The notes: generated by a model not told the origin, from the sequence alone. Counted from the stretch's first letter, positions 26,068 to 37,200 are shown. The stretch is DNA of 54,650 nt from Strigomonas culicis (GCA_000482145.1 AUXH01000052.1:1-54650), one strand, 5' to 3'. Numbers and translations: made by a program.

Positions 26068-27954
26068 TTAGTGTGAGACAACAAACTGATACAACTCCTC
26101 CGCCACGTCCACGGCGATGGCACCCTTCACCTGCTGCAGCACGCGGAAACACCGCTGCCTCTGCTCGACGGACAGCTCGTCGCGGTCGCGCCACAGCTGC
26201 CGCAGCAGCAGCTCGTAGGTGACCTTGTTGCCCGTCAGCACGCCCATCTGCTGGAGCGCCTCCATCGTCCCCAGCGCCTCCTGCGCTGTCATGTCCGCCA
26301 CATGAGCGTCGACCGCTGCGCACAGCGGCGCCAGACGGTGCCGCTCCTCGACCGGCACGCTCGTGTCCGCCAAGGTGCCGGCGACGGTCCGCACCACGTT
26401 CGTGAGCATCTTGGACGGCGCGCTGCCGTCAAAGTGGCCGGTTTCAATGCGCTCCGCCAGCCGCAGCACCTGCTCCCGCGGCGTCGCCGCCCACGTCTGC
26501 AGCAGCGCGTCCACCGGGTTCTCCTCCGCGCGGAAGCTGCGCACCTGCGGCACCCGGCGGTGCTGCCGTATGCCGCAGAAGAGCAGCGCGTTCATCACGC
26601 AGGGGCCCTCCTGCGGGTGGATGTCTTCCAGCTTGAGGGAGGTGATGCCGACCGTCTTGTGCACCTTGTTCTGCCACGCGCTTTGCAGCGCCGCCGGCAC
26701 GTCCTGGTCGCGAATCCCGCCGAGGGCGTAGAGCAGCTTGCAGCGCTCCGCCGTGCTGAGCCGGGCGATGCTGCGGCGCGCCTTGCGTGCGATGGAGAGC
26801 TTGAACTTCGCGTGGTGCACGCCGAGACACGAAAGCGCGTGCCCCATGTCGATGTACCAGAGTGGGCTGAGGTTGTAGTCGCGCCCCATCGGCTCACTGT
26901 AGCGCGCGTGCGGCGTGCCGTGGCCGCTGTCGTCGCCGGCGCCGCGCAGGGCGTGCAGGAAGACGCCGTCCATCAGCGTCTTCTCGTCCGGCGGCGGCAG
27001 CCGCAACATCGCGAGCCCCATCACGTGCTTCAGCACGCCCTCGGCCGTGCACTTCTTCGCACTGATGAGGCTGGAGAAGAAGCGCTGGTGCACGTGACGG
27101 TGCTGAAGGACCCCGAGGGCGTACACAATCTGGCACAGCTGCGGGCTGGAGAGCAGCGGGTGGGACGTGTAGAGGACGCCGCAGCTGTAGTTACACAGGT
27201 TCGCGTCATAGAACCCTGTGTTGGCCATGGTGGAGAGACACATGCCGGCGTCGAGGCGCGACAGCTCCTTCTCGCGTAGACGGCTGAGCAGCTCGCGCGC
27301 CCCGTAGCACCGCTGCACCTTCGCCTCCATTTGAATTTTGTTCTTGGTGGGAAGCAGCGAGTTGATGTCCGCCGCCGTCGCCGGCGTGAAGCGGAACTGG
27401 CTGCCATAGACCTTGCTCGTGCCCTCCAAGAGGGTGAGGACGCTCAGCGTGTGCGCCAGAGACGGGTTCGAGCGCAGCATCGACATGGCGCGGTCGTACG
27501 CTGGCGTAATGAGCTCCGCAAAGCGGCCCGGCGCATAGCTATCGGGCGCTTTATAGAAGGGAACCTCATCGAGTGGAAAGTTGTTTTCGTTCGATGCCAG
27601 TTTGCTGTACAGTGTATCCAAGTTCATCAGCGATCGAAGCGTTGTGCTCGACTCATTGACATCCTCGGAAGCACTCATCTCCACGAAACTCTTTGCCAGC
27701 GGGAAACTGTACTCCAAAGCCTCCAAGGCGTGAACGCCGTCCCGCAGCGGAACATGAGGAAGCAGCGAGGCGCAAGATCGCAGGAAGAGCGACACGAAGG
27801 CCCGGTTGCTAGGCTGATACGCGATGGAGTCCCGGTTCAACCGGAGCAGCTGGAGCGCCTGCTTGGCCAACGCATTTGGACTGCCTTCGCGACGCAGCAG
27901 TTGGATTTGCAACTGCGCCAGTTCGTGGCATAGGTCAGCAAACGGTATTGACAT
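26068..27954 (-). CDS. Helical-repeat protein of OPR/FASTK-like type, probably mitochondrial RNA metabolism
   Basis: The 628-residue protein (ATG at 27954; the five codons upstream begin with GTG) is built from degenerate helix-pair repeats of roughly 35-40 residues. Examples are LSRLDAGMCLSTMANTGF, SPQLCQIVYALGVLQHRHV, YIDMGHALSCLGVHHAKF and LSTAERCKLLYALGGIRDQD. The recurring pattern of LxxxxxLYALGxxxxxD is the hallmark of octotricopeptide-like and FASTK-like repeats, which bind organellar RNA. Kinetoplastids have many such proteins in kinetoplast mRNA processing and mitoribosome assembly. I see no C-terminal RAP domain signature, and the N-terminus is not a strong targeting peptide. The start codon lies 19 bases after a CTTTTAG acceptor. 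Confidence 0.75.
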   Translation of the reverse strand: MSIPFADLCHELAQLQIQLLRREGSPNALAKQALQLLRLNRDSIAYQPSNRAFVSLFLRSCASLLPHVPLRDGVHALEALEYSFPLAKSFVEMSASEDVNESSTTLRSLMNLDTLYSKLASNENNFPLDEVPFYKAPDSYAPGRFAELITPAYDRAMSMLRSNPSLAHTLSVLTLLEGTSKVYGSQFRFTPATAADINSLLPTKNKIQMEAKVQRCYGARELLSRLREKELSRLDAGMCLSTMANTGFYDANLCNYSCGVLYTSHPLLSSPQLCQIVYALGVLQHRHVHQRFFSSLISAKKCTAEGVLKHVMGLAMLRLPPPDEKTLMDGVFLHALRGAGDDSGHGTPHARYSEPMGRDYNLSPLWYIDMGHALSCLGVHHAKFKLSIARKARRSIARLSTAERCKLLYALGGIRDQDVPAALQSAWQNKVHKTVGITSLKLEDIHPQEGPCVMNALLFCGIRQHRRVPQVRSFRAEENPVDALLQTWAATPREQVLRLAERIETGHFDGSAPSKMLTNVVRTVAGTLADTSVPVEERHRLAPLCAAVDAHVADMTAQEALGTMEALQQMGVLTGNKVTYELLLRQLWRDRDELSVEQRQRCFRVLQQVKGAIAVDVAEELYQFVVSH

Positions 27955-28351
27955 GGAAGGGAGACGCACGAGCTAAAAGTAAAGAAAAGTAAACAGTATC
28001 TCAAAACTCGAAGGTGCAATCGTTTCTCTCAAATAACCAATTCACACCCAGTACAGTTGCATAGCTTTAGGAAGTGAGAAAGACATAAGACAACCAATCG
28101 CAAGAAAGCGACAGAGAGAGAAAGCGTAAGTGTGTGGCTGTGCAAATGCGGAAGTACAACAAACGGAAAGTGGACACAATGCAAAAGTGCTGAACAAAGG
28201 AGAAGCCCATCAAAGGGCATTCGTATTATGAATTTAATCTATCCAAAACGGCAGGAAAAAAAAACGAAGGCACATATTCGTGTATCATCTATGTTGTTCT
28301 AAATGAGTGACCGCGTGCACGCACAAGCTTCAACACGTTCATCTACTCAAA
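27955..28351. other. Intergenic spacer
   Basis: 397 bases with the OPR-like gene acceptor at the left and AT-rich 3' UTR of the acidic protein gene at the right. Nothing else seen. Confidence 0.6.
27973..27992 (-). promoter_or_regulatory. Predicted spliced-leader acceptor, OPR/FASTK-like gene
   Basis: The transcribed strand reads TTTACTTTTCTTTACTTTTAG, a good pyrimidine tract ending in AG at 27973-27974. It is only 18 bases before the ATG at 27954, so the upstream GTG start would be excluded only narrowly. Confidence 0.6.
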
Positions 28352-30322
28352 CTAAAAGTCGTAGTAGCCAGTACTGGGAAGCTCACTATGGTTAGACTTG
28401 ACAGACTGGGCTAAACCGTAACTCGAGGCTATGCCCCAGTCGTACTCCGCCACAGATCGCCCACTATAGCTTTGACCAAGTGGTGACTGATCCGGGGCCG
28501 CGTTGTAGTTACTAGCCTGGTCAATGGCTGGCTGCTGCGGGGTGGCCCCCCGGGAAGGCGAATGGAAACCAAAGCTGTAGCCATCTAGCGTACCATAGCT
28601 GTAAGCATTCTCGTTCGCGCTCCCATTACCTGGCGTGTGGGCGTTTTGGTCGGGCGAAGTGATGCGGGGCACGCTTTGGGAGGGAGATAGAACGTGGTGG
28701 CTCGGGGAGCTCGCCTCCCTCGCCGTAGGCTCCTCGTGCTCCTGTTGGGAGCTGGCGTCCTCCTGCTCTTCCGCCGCCGCCGACTCACTTTCTTCGTCTT
28801 CCTCCTCTTCCTCCTCCTCCTCCTCCCCCTCCTCGCTCGAGTCGTAGCCCCCTGTGTGACGGCGGAGACGGTCGAGGATGCTTTCGCGCGGCTGCGTCTG
28901 TGTCCGCACGCCACTCGCGGGCGTCAGTGAGGGCGACACGTCGAGGTTCGTAAGGCTTATCGCCGGCACGGGCGTCGGCGTCGGGGGTGGCGTGCTTCCC
29001 TGCCCAATTGACTGCCGCACGCCGAGAATGATTGCATCGTTTCCTTGGCCCATAATGGGCACATTCGGGTCTTCCTCGTCACTGGAGACGTGCGAGAGCA
29101 CGGTGGTCTCGACAGGAACGATCTTCGACGTGTTTGCGGGCTCTGCTGCCGTGGCTGCTTTCGTGTTGGCCGGTGACTCTTCAATCGTCTTTGCGCGCGG
29201 CAAGCTGTCATCCTTCCCACCCAAGCCGCCCATATAATAAGAATAGCTGAAGGAGATACTAGAGGTTTCGGTTTCCTTTGAAGGGTCTGCCGTCCCCGTC
29301 GGCAGGGCAGCGGAAGCGGCCACCACTTCAGGCTTCGCGATGTCGGCCGCCTTTCCAAGAGAGCCCTCCATCGTGTTGGGGCCGGGCGGCATCGCACTAT
29401 CCGTCGACTGCTTGATACTGTCGTTCGTGGTGCTCATCCGCTTGCTCCCCGTGCCGCCCGCCGTGCCTTGGCCCACCCGCCCGTGTGTGGGCGGGAGCGC
29501 CGTGTCGTCCACTTTATCAGAGGACAGCTTTTCTTCCTTTAGCTGCTGCAGCCGCTCGGCAACGCTTAGGTGCTTCGTTATCTCCGGCGTGGCAAGGGAT
29601 GGCTGGCTCGCCGAACTCTTCTTGCGTGGCGGTGCGGCGCTGGTGGGCGACACCCCTGTACTAGGGACTTGTGCCTGAGCCGCCATCGGTGTTGGAAAAC
29701 TCCACATGCCCGGCGTCTTGGATTTGTACATGTTGTCCGAGCTTTGCTTGCGATGCATGCGATCCGGTGCCTTTTCGCCCTTCGTGTTGCTCACAAAAGG
29801 CTGCGCCTTTTTGCCAGCGGCGGCCTTGGTGGCGTGCTGAAGGGACGCCGTCGGCGGCATATCATCCATGGAAAGGGAGGAATATTGCTTGAGGTGGAAG
29901 CTCTCTTCCGGACTGCTCTCGTTCACTGGCGGTGCCTTGGTTCTGCGCCGCTGCGCTCTGTAGCTCGCTCTCACATTTGTCACGTGGGAGTCAGTGGATT
30001 CGCCCATCTCACTGGTTTTATCGGTCTGCAACAGCTGGCGAAGCAAATCGGACGATCCGGCCTGTTTAATAAGCTCCAGCAGCTGTTGAATTTGATTTTG
30101 TGGCTCCACGAGACCGGCAGGAGGATACCCTCTTGTATAAGAGGAGAGCGGTTGCGCCACAGGAACCCGTTGGCCAACGCTTGCCGCCGTTGGGGTACTA
30201 TACACCGCCTCCGACATGGGGGGTGCCTCCATCACTTGCGTCACGCGGTGCAGCATGAGGCGGAGCCGCGTCACCTCCGACGACAGCGACTCCACTTCAC
30301 TCTCCAGTGCATCCATGTACAT
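28352..30322 (-). CDS. Low-complexity acidic protein with N-terminal coiled coil, unknown function
   Basis: A 656-residue protein from the ATG at 30322 (MYMDALESEVESLSSEVTRL). A second ATG two codons in is an alternative. The upstream frame comes from a TTG and translates a pyrimidine tract. Residues 4-30 form a short coiled coil with Leu/Val heptads. A second predicted helix (NQIQQLLELIKQAGSSDLLR) lies near residue 85. The rest is Ser, Thr, Pro, Ala and Gln-rich and likely disordered. It includes an acidic run of Glu around residue 500, encoded by a (CTC)-rich trinucleotide stretch at about 28797-28840, and a Tyr/Ser/Gly-rich tail. Such layouts occur in cytoskeletal or condensate proteins of trypanosomatids, but no family match is visible. 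Confidence 0.7.
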   Translation of the reverse strand: MYMDALESEVESLSSEVTRLRLMLHRVTQVMEAPPMSEAVYSTPTAASVGQRVPVAQPLSSYTRGYPPAGLVEPQNQIQQLLELIKQAGSSDLLRQLLQTDKTSEMGESTDSHVTNVRASYRAQRRRTKAPPVNESSPEESFHLKQYSSLSMDDMPPTASLQHATKAAAGKKAQPFVSNTKGEKAPDRMHRKQSSDNMYKSKTPGMWSFPTPMAAQAQVPSTGVSPTSAAPPRKKSSASQPSLATPEITKHLSVAERLQQLKEEKLSSDKVDDTALPPTHGRVGQGTAGGTGSKRMSTTNDSIKQSTDSAMPPGPNTMEGSLGKAADIAKPEVVAASAALPTGTADPSKETETSSISFSYSYYMGGLGGKDDSLPRAKTIEESPANTKAATAAEPANTSKIVPVETTVLSHVSSDEEDPNVPIMGQGNDAIILGVRQSIGQGSTPPPTPTPVPAISLTNLDVSPSLTPASGVRTQTQPRESILDRLRRHTGGYDSSEEGEEEEEEEEEDEESESAAAEEQEDASSQQEHEEPTAREASSPSHHVLSPSQSVPRITSPDQNAHTPGNGSANENAYSYGTLDGYSFGFHSPSRGATPQQPAIDQASNYNAAPDQSPLGQSYSGRSVAEYDWGIASSYGLAQSVKSNHSELPSTGYYDF

Positions 30323-30592
30323 GACGTCAACTGGATGGGGTTCACTTATGAGTATTACTGCGTGAACAAAGAAGAAGAAGAAGGGAGTCAAAAAGGCATG
30401 TAAACATAATTGAACGTTGTACTGTAATAAAGACAGCAGACAAACCTGTCATCACACAATAGGAAGCTTGAACAGAGAGAGACACGAAAAAGAAGAGTTA
30501 GATGGCTAATACCTATGAGGCGGCACAATCTGTGCCGTTATATTAGTGTTAGATATATATATATATATGCATCCATCCACAGCATGTTCGTT

Positions 30593-31441
30593 TTAGGCGG
30601 AGGTCTCCTTCTCTTCCGACTTGGCGGTGAGGGCGTCCAAATCCTCAATCTGCTTCTTGAGCGACTGCACCTTTTCCTCCAACGCCATCACTTTGACCTT
30701 TTCATTGTCGCGCTCCCCTCGACTCGTTTGGGCGCGCGTGATGAGCGATTTGAGATCACTCTCAGCGCTCAGCCGCACCTGCAGCTGCCGGTTCTTCACC
30801 TCGTTTGCCGCTTCGTAGACCTCCTTGGTGGCCTTGAGCTCCTCTTGCACTCGGGCAAACTGCTCTAGGTACGCATCGACCTTCTCCTTGACCACATCGT
30901 GGGCCTCCTTGGCGGCATCCAGGAGCTTTTTCTCTTCCACAATTTGCTCTTCCAGATAGGGGATCCGCTTTCGGTTGTTCGCCTGCTTCGTCTTGAGCTG
31001 CTCGAGCTCCTGCTCCCGGGAGGCGAGCAAGTCCGCCACCTTGCCGGTGCTGTTTGAATCCTTGGAGTCGTACACCTCTATCTGCTTCTTGAATATTTCA
31101 TTGCGGTGCCGCGCCTGCTGCTCTCTCTCACTGAGATTCATCGTTTCCTCTTGCAGCCGATCGAGATCGACCCGGTAGCTCTCGGACATGCGCTTTCGCT
31201 CTTCCGCGTCGGCGTCACGGATGCGCTCGTATTCTTGCTCCCCTTCCTTCCGCATCGCTTCCAAAGATTCACGCACCTGCTCCATCTTCTCCAGCTTCGC
31301 CACAGCGGCGTCCAGCTGCTCGTTCAGCTCTGCCTGCTTCGCCACCTTCTCATCGAAGAGCGCCTTCTCCTTTTCCAGCTCCAGCTCTCGGGTTTGGCGC
31401 TTGATCATTTGGGCCACCAGACGGTCAGAAAAAGTAGACAT
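30593..31441 (-). CDS. Coiled-coil protein, taxilin-like
   Basis: The 282-residue protein is almost entirely coiled coil, with heptad Leu, Glu, Lys and Gln patterns from residue 10 to the end and no globular domain. The order of segments resembles the taxilin family: an RxDLDRLQEETMNLSERE block, then a NEIFKKQIEVYDSKD block, a central EEQIVEEKKLLDAAKEAH helix, a DAYLEQFARVQEELKATKEV block and a final ALEEKVQSLKKQIEDL. Taxilins bind syntaxins or other coiled-coil partners and act in vesicle traffic and at centrosomes or basal bodies. Coiled coils match each other easily, so this is a tentative call; a generic cytoskeletal protein is the alternative. The ATG is at 31441. Confidence 0.55.
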   Translation of the reverse strand: MSTFSDRLVAQMIKRQTRELELEKEKALFDEKVAKQAELNEQLDAAVAKLEKMEQVRESLEAMRKEGEQEYERIRDADAEERKRMSESYRVDLDRLQEETMNLSEREQQARHRNEIFKKQIEVYDSKDSNSTGKVADLLASREQELEQLKTKQANNRKRIPYLEEQIVEEKKLLDAAKEAHDVVKEKVDAYLEQFARVQEELKATKEVYEAANEVKNRQLQVRLSAESDLKSLITRAQTSRGERDNEKVKVMALEEKVQSLKKQIEDLDALTAKSEEKETSA

Positions 31442-31747
31442 CGTGGTCTCACAGGAAAGACCCTAATACTGTATGTTCTATAGAAACGTATATATATATA
31501 TAAATATATCTAACCGACCTTAAAGAGTGCCGTGAAGAATGTACAAGTGTGAGAGAGAAAACACAATTAGTGAGGCAAAGGGAAAGGAACTGAAATCTCC
31601 GTTGGTTTTACACAAACGAGAAGGTTCTTTGTTTGAAAAAGGCGAAGTAAGAGCAGGGATAAATATGATATTTTTTTTTTTGGAGGGGGAAGTGCTTTCC
31701 TCTGTCTTTAGTGGTGTTATTCAGGCAACGTTACGCATACAACATGT
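31442..31747. other. Intergenic spacer
   Basis: 306 bases, AT-rich, with (TA)n near 31490-31510 and a T11 run near 31670. The acceptor for the taxilin-like gene is not clear here. Confidence 0.5.
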
Positions 31748-33823
31748 TTATTCCTCCGGTACCTCCTTACTGTGCATTTTTTCATTCACCGCATACGAAA
31801 TTTCACGCAACACAGAAGTCGCATAGCATCCGGGAGGGAGCGCGAACTCCGCGACGAGAGCGGTCGTGTTTTGCTCATCCGCTGCCGCTGAAGCATCCCC
31901 GCCGGCGGTCTGCTCGCCCTCTTGGGCCGTGTTCCCCTGTCCCTGGAGATCTGTCGGAATAAGGGGGGTGGACCAGCCCTTCACTGACACAAGCGACAAG
32001 CGGAGGTCCTTGGGCATCACGCCGAGCGCGCGGTAGGCGCCGTGGAAGTGGAACTTCTTGAGCAGAGAAGCGGAGTACTTGTTCGCGCCGGTCTGTGCGG
32101 CGGACACGGACGGTGCCGTGGTGCCCCCCTCCCCACCGGCCCGCGGCGCTAGTAACGACGCGACGCCGAGTTCCGCGAGCGCGACGTCGTAGTCCGCACG
32201 GGTGCACGGGGCCGCCTGCGGGAACTGCAGATCCCCGTCAGGCCCGGGGAGCGGCAGGACGATCTCGGCCAGCGCAAAGAGCGAGAGGTCGTCCGTGGCC
32301 TGAAGGGCGCGGACGGCGGGGAGCCCTTCCGCACCGCTCCCCTCGTTCACCGCGCTCGCGGGTGTCTCCCCGGTCGTGGCGCCGCTCGTGCGCTGCTCGT
32401 AGGTGCTCGCCAGCACCAGGTCGCCCACGCGCGCCTGGCGCGAGAGCGCGACGCGCGCGGACGCCATCTGGTTCCACAGCAGGCTCTGCACAGCGTGGAA
32501 GTACAGCATCGCCATGGTGCGCGACATGGCGCAGAAGGCACCGAAGATGTCCGTGTTGTGCTCGACCAGAAACTTGAGCACATCCCGCTCCTGGGAGCAG
32601 TAGTACGGCGTCCGCTCCAGCGCCGCCGCGTAGTCCTTCGCCCCCACCAGAGGCAGCACCTCCGTCAGCGGGGGCACAAACATGGACTTGGAAAGAAATA
32701 TCAGGTACAGCGCGCGCTCAAAATCGCCCTTGAGCAGGCACAGGCCGACGTCGCTCGTGAGCACGGACGTCGTGCCGAACCGCTGCGGTCCGAAAAAGTT
32801 AATCACGCCGTGCGCCCGCAGCAACTCCTGCCACTCCGCCACGCGAGCGTCATTCAGTGCGTCCCACGGCGCATCGCCCTCGTGGCGGCTCGGCGTGTGG
32901 AAGAGCCGCAGTACGATGCGGAAGTGGTTGCCCAGGGAGTCGCCGAGGGCGAGCCCGCGGTCCCGAATCTGAAAGCTGCACACCTTGACGTTGTGGCCGA
33001 CCCCGCAGCTCCGCTCGTTCACGGCGCACAGCCGGGCGGGGTCGAGGTCCTGCACCGCCATCCGCTGCAGCGTCACCGCCCGCTTGTCCTTGGTGCCGCA
33101 AAACTGGATCTGCCGCTTGTTGATGCCGATTTGCTTGGACAAGAAGAAAATGGCCTGGTTGCTGTCAAAGTTCTCCTTGTACACGGTGAAGTGCAGAAAG
33201 GCGCGCGTCTTGATGGGGTTCGAGCGCCGCCGATCTTCCCGCTTATCCCGTTCGGTGGCCTTCTGAATGCAAATGGCGCCGTCGCTGGTGGTGCTGATGT
33301 AGCCGGCCCCAAGCACGTTGCGCACAGCGTGATGGATTTGCGTCCGTTTCTCCTTTTCCGTCACGTGGCGCAGCGTCACCCCATCTTGCGCCTCCGCGAG
33401 AGCCTCCGTGAGAGCGCGTAGGTCCTCCTCGTTCAACAAGGGCGCAAACGCTTTTTTGATCTGCTCCTGCTTCTCGGCGTCGAAGGCGCTCTCCCGCTCG
33501 CGCTTCCGCGGCGCAATGGACGGCATGCGGCTGGCCGGCTCCCCGCCCGCCGCGCTATCGCGCAGCACCAGGTCCGTCACCGTCTCCTTTGACGGCAGGG
33601 CCTCCAGCTGCAGGGGCTGCTGGTGGTTGTAAAACGGGGAAATCTCCCGCACGACGAAGTCCGAGTAGAGCGTTTTAAGCGACACAAAGGGTTTCTCAAA
33701 CGGCGAACGGTTCTCGTCCCGCTGCAGCAAATCGAGAAGGGAGATGGATATCCCAATGCGCTTCTCGCGGCTCAGTAGCTCATCCTTTCTGGCTTGCAGC
33801 TGCTCCATTGGCACCCTTGACAT
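31748..33823 (-). CDS. PUS7: tRNA/mRNA pseudouridine synthase, TruD/PUS7 family
   Basis: The 691-residue protein has the TruD signatures. The catalytic segment QFCGTKDKRAVTLQRMAV holds the catalytic Asp at about residue 246. SLGNHFRIVLR follows, then the core motif VINFFGPQRFGT. The C-terminal element FALPPGCYATSVLREI matches the end of eukaryotic PUS7. These enzymes convert U to pseudouridine, typically at tRNA position 13 and in UNUAR contexts. An N-terminal VVREIS block (about residues 57-62) matches the usual FxVxE element. The insert between residues 360 and 640, rich in Ala, Gly and Thr, makes it longer than bacterial TruD, as is usual for PUS7. An in-frame ATG at 33982 would add 53 very hydrophobic residues, but these come from a pyrimidine-rich leader, so I chose the ATG at 33823. 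Confidence 0.93.
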   Translation of the reverse strand: MSRVPMEQLQARKDELLSREKRIGISISLLDLLQRDENRSPFEKPFVSLKTLYSDFVVREISPFYNHQQPLQLEALPSKETVTDLVLRDSAAGGEPASRMPSIAPRKRERESAFDAEKQEQIKKAFAPLLNEEDLRALTEALAEAQDGVTLRHVTEKEKRTQIHHAVRNVLGAGYISTTSDGAICIQKATERDKREDRRRSNPIKTRAFLHFTVYKENFDSNQAIFFLSKQIGINKRQIQFCGTKDKRAVTLQRMAVQDLDPARLCAVNERSCGVGHNVKVCSFQIRDRGLALGDSLGNHFRIVLRLFHTPSRHEGDAPWDALNDARVAEWQELLRAHGVINFFGPQRFGTTSVLTSDVGLCLLKGDFERALYLIFLSKSMFVPPLTEVLPLVGAKDYAAALERTPYYCSQERDVLKFLVEHNTDIFGAFCAMSRTMAMLYFHAVQSLLWNQMASARVALSRQARVGDLVLASTYEQRTSGATTGETPASAVNEGSGAEGLPAVRALQATDDLSLFALAEIVLPLPGPDGDLQFPQAAPCTRADYDVALAELGVASLLAPRAGGEGGTTAPSVSAAQTGANKYSASLLKKFHFHGAYRALGVMPKDLRLSLVSVKGWSTPLIPTDLQGQGNTAQEGEQTAGGDASAAADEQNTTALVAEFALPPGCYATSVLREISYAVNEKMHSKEVPEE

Positions 33824-34215
33824 AAAATATACCGCAATGGATAGAATGCAGAGATACACGCAGCACACCGGAAGAGAGAACGAATAAAGGAGTGCGAAAA
33901 CAAAAACAACGAAAACAAAAACAGCGCTACATAGAAAAAAAAACAAGGAAATAGAGAAGCAAGGGACGGGAAAAAAATACATCCTTCAAAACCACAATAC
34001 GTACAAGACCTGGCCTAACCTCTTGCTTCACAGGCAACGAAGGGGTTGCTATCTATTCGTCAAGACACACGCACACACACAGGAAAAAAAAAAGAGAGAA
34101 CTTTGTAATGAACATATGATTATACAAAAGGAGGCTAAGAAACCAGTAAAGAGCGATAGTGGTTGCTTCACAAACATCAGCAAAAAAAAAAAAGATATCC
34201 AGGTCGAACTCATCC
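33824..34215. other. Intergenic spacer, strongly purine-rich
   Basis: 392 bases. Positions about 33870-33980 are an extended A/G/C-rich run that forms the pyrimidine-rich leader of the PUS7 gene. The rest is AT-rich 3' UTR. Confidence 0.55.
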
Positions 34216-37200
34216 CTAAAGCACACTGCGAAGGCCGTTGGCGACCCGCGGTAGATGATGCAGGAAGGAGGCCACTTCTTCGCTCACGCCAGACGCGTTC
34301 TCGTGCCCCAGCTGGGCGAGTGTGAAGAGGAGCTCCGCAAAGTCACTCCGCTGCGACGAAAAAGTGGACGAGGTCAGACGCAGCTGCACGCGCTTCATCA
34401 CATCGACCTGCTCCCGCGGCGTCACCCAGCTGCAGCCGCCGATGAGGCCGGCGTAGAAGGGAACGCTCGACCGCCGTATGCCAGTCCTGCGGACCGGCCC
34501 ATCGTCCGCACCGGAGCCGGTTAGATCCTCCGCTGTCTGCTTGATGTCCGCCTCCAACCCTTTCACCCACGGCAGGCACTTGTTCTCCGTGAGGAGGCGG
34601 TAGATGCGACCGACGAAGTCGTCCGCGTCGCCGGGGCCACCCTCACGCACCTTCGTGGTTCGTGTCTTGCGGATGCCCTCACAGTACTGCATGACCGCCG
34701 TGATGAAGAGGCGCAGGTTGGCGATGGCAACCATGGCGCCGTCCTGTTTGTTCGCCAGGGCGGCAAAGGTTTTGGCGATCTCCTTGTTGGGGCAGAGGTG
34801 CTTGATCTGATAGTCGAACAGAAATAAAGGCGTCGCATCCGTCACGTACAGGCCGATTTCCGTGATTTGGCACACCTTGTCCAGAAGGGCCACCGTGCTC
34901 TTCGAAAAGAGCCGCTCTGTGGAGGCGTCGCTCAAGTAGCTCTTTGTGGGCTCGTGGTCGTCCTGCATGATGGCAATGTCCAGGAGGTCGCGCACAAAGA
35001 CGGCGCTTGCGTGGAGGCGCTGGCGCATCAAGCGAAGCTCGCGATCCTCCTGATTCAAGAGTTGGGCGGCATCGGGAGCGCTCTGCGGCGTGCCGGTGGA
35101 TCGATCGCAGAACAAGTCCAAAAAGTTGAAGCACGACTGTGGCTGCTGAAACAGCGCAGCCCAGTGAATCGGCACGGCGCTCAACTGAGAAGCGATGCTC
35201 TTCCCATCGATCTCGAACGCGGAGCCTTCGACAAAGAGCAGGACGAGCTGCAAAAGGGCGTAGAGACTGTCGAGGCGCGACAAGAGCAGGACTGGCGCAT
35301 TGCCCACAACGTCCTTCATATTCTCCAAGCACACGCGCAGCGGCTGCGGTAGGCACGGAAAGGCACGATCGGCATCCGCGGACAGGGCGCTATTAAGGGT
35401 CTGCACCAGCAGGACCCGCTGCGACGCGCTCTTATCCGTGATGTCGGTTCGACTTGTGCTCGACGCGCGCGTCAGATCGTTGCGCTTGCCGACCAGCATC
35501 TCGTGGGTGGCGCGGCGCGCAAACCGCACGAGCCGGATCACGCTCTGCAGGTAGTTCCGTGTGGAGCGGCCCTCCTCGAGCCACACCGCCTTGCGCTCCG
35601 TCGGCGTCGCCGGCGAGGTGGCGGACTGCACACGGGACAAGAAGCTGCTCGACGGCACCGTGGGCGTTTGGAAGAAGAGAAAGGCGTTGTCGAAGTTGCG
35701 GCACACCACGTTGTGGCACGTGTTCCAGACGATCGCGACCACGCACGACTGAAAGAAGAGCGAGTCGCTGCACTGCGTATGCCAGACGTCCTCGAGCGGC
35801 TGCACCACCAGCGCCTCAAAGTGGGCGCTGTACCAGTTACCCTGGCGAAGCCACGGAAACTCGCACGCATGCCACTCGGAGGAGGCAGAGGCGGCTCCTT
35901 CCGTCGGCTGATAAATCGCCATCAGCTGGACGTACGATCGCGCCTGTTCCATTTCCACCGGGTCCGTTCGCATGTGCGGCTGCAGCTGTTGCACCACGGC
36001 GGTCGACAGTCCTTTTCGCGTCAGGATGCTTTCCAACGTATCGCTCGGCGTTATCTGCTGCGAGACCGGCGTGTGAATGTTGAGGTTCTTCAGGCGCAGC
36101 AAGACGGTAGACGCGCGCGAGAGCACCACCTTTCTGCTCGGCGACGCTGACGGTGGTGCCTCTTGAAACATCGTCGCCGCGGCTGCTCTGGAAAAGCGCC
36201 ACAAGGTGAACAGCTTCCCAAGCGTGAGGCGCCACCGGTGCCGCTCCTCCGCGGACAGATCGCCCAGCATCGCTTCCCGGTCCTTGAGGCGCACGACGCA
36301 ACAGAGCACGAGACACGTGAGCACCGTGGACGCTCTCGCGTCGACCTGCCAGATCGGCGCGGACGACGAGCTCTCCTTGGTCCGACAAAGGAACGGTAGA
36401 CGCACATACTCGAGCGCGCTGCGAAATACCGCGTCGGAAAAGGTCCCCAGTACGAACGCGAGAAGGCCCACCTTTGTCTCTTGGAGGAACTTGTCCATCG
36501 ACGCTGTCGCCTTGAAGGTGAGAAAGGACAAGACCAGCACGCACAGGTCCTCGGCGTTGACACCTAAATCGGATATGTTCTCCATTTGATGAAGGTACGA
36601 AGCAAGCCCACCCTTGTGAAACAACAGCAGAGAGAAGGAAAGCAGCGTCCAGTTACTGCTTAACGGTTTAAGGGTGCTGACGCCTTTGCCATCCGCGCCA
36701 CTGTCATCCGTGAGCTCCTCTTGGCGTTTGAGAGCATCGCCAAGGAAACGAATGTGCGCCTCGCCGAAGAAGAAACAGGCGAGAAAGGCCTTGAGATCCA
36801 TGGCCAGCGAGTTGGCACTCGGCACCTGTGCTTGCTGTGCCTCGCACCCGTACTGCAAGAAGGCGCTAAAGGATTGCATCTCCGCTGTGGGAGCGACAGA
36901 GGTGGGAGCGCAAGGGTTCGCGAGGTGCAGCGTGGTCTCGACGGCGGAAGACCAGAACGCCGCACATTGCGCGTGCTCTGCCAAGCTGGCCAGTCCTAGT
37001 TCCCACAACGTCTTGTTACTGTCCGTGGAAAACAAGAGAGCCATCTCGCTCAGCGCGGCGGGCACGCAGCGCGACAAGAGAACGTACTTCTCGACGGCCT
37101 TCACACGGAGCTGCACGTAATGCAGGCACTGCGCCGCGGTGAAGCCGTCCGCGGGCGGCGCCCCGCACTGCAGGCGGTCCTGCATAGCCACCGCGTCGTA

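Noticed and set aside
33824..33982. Hydrophobic 53-residue N-terminal extension of PUS7 that resembles a signal peptide or membrane anchor
   Set aside because: It translates a pyrimidine-rich leader; Phe/Val/Leu/Ser content follows from T and C runs, and no other PUS7 has such an end.
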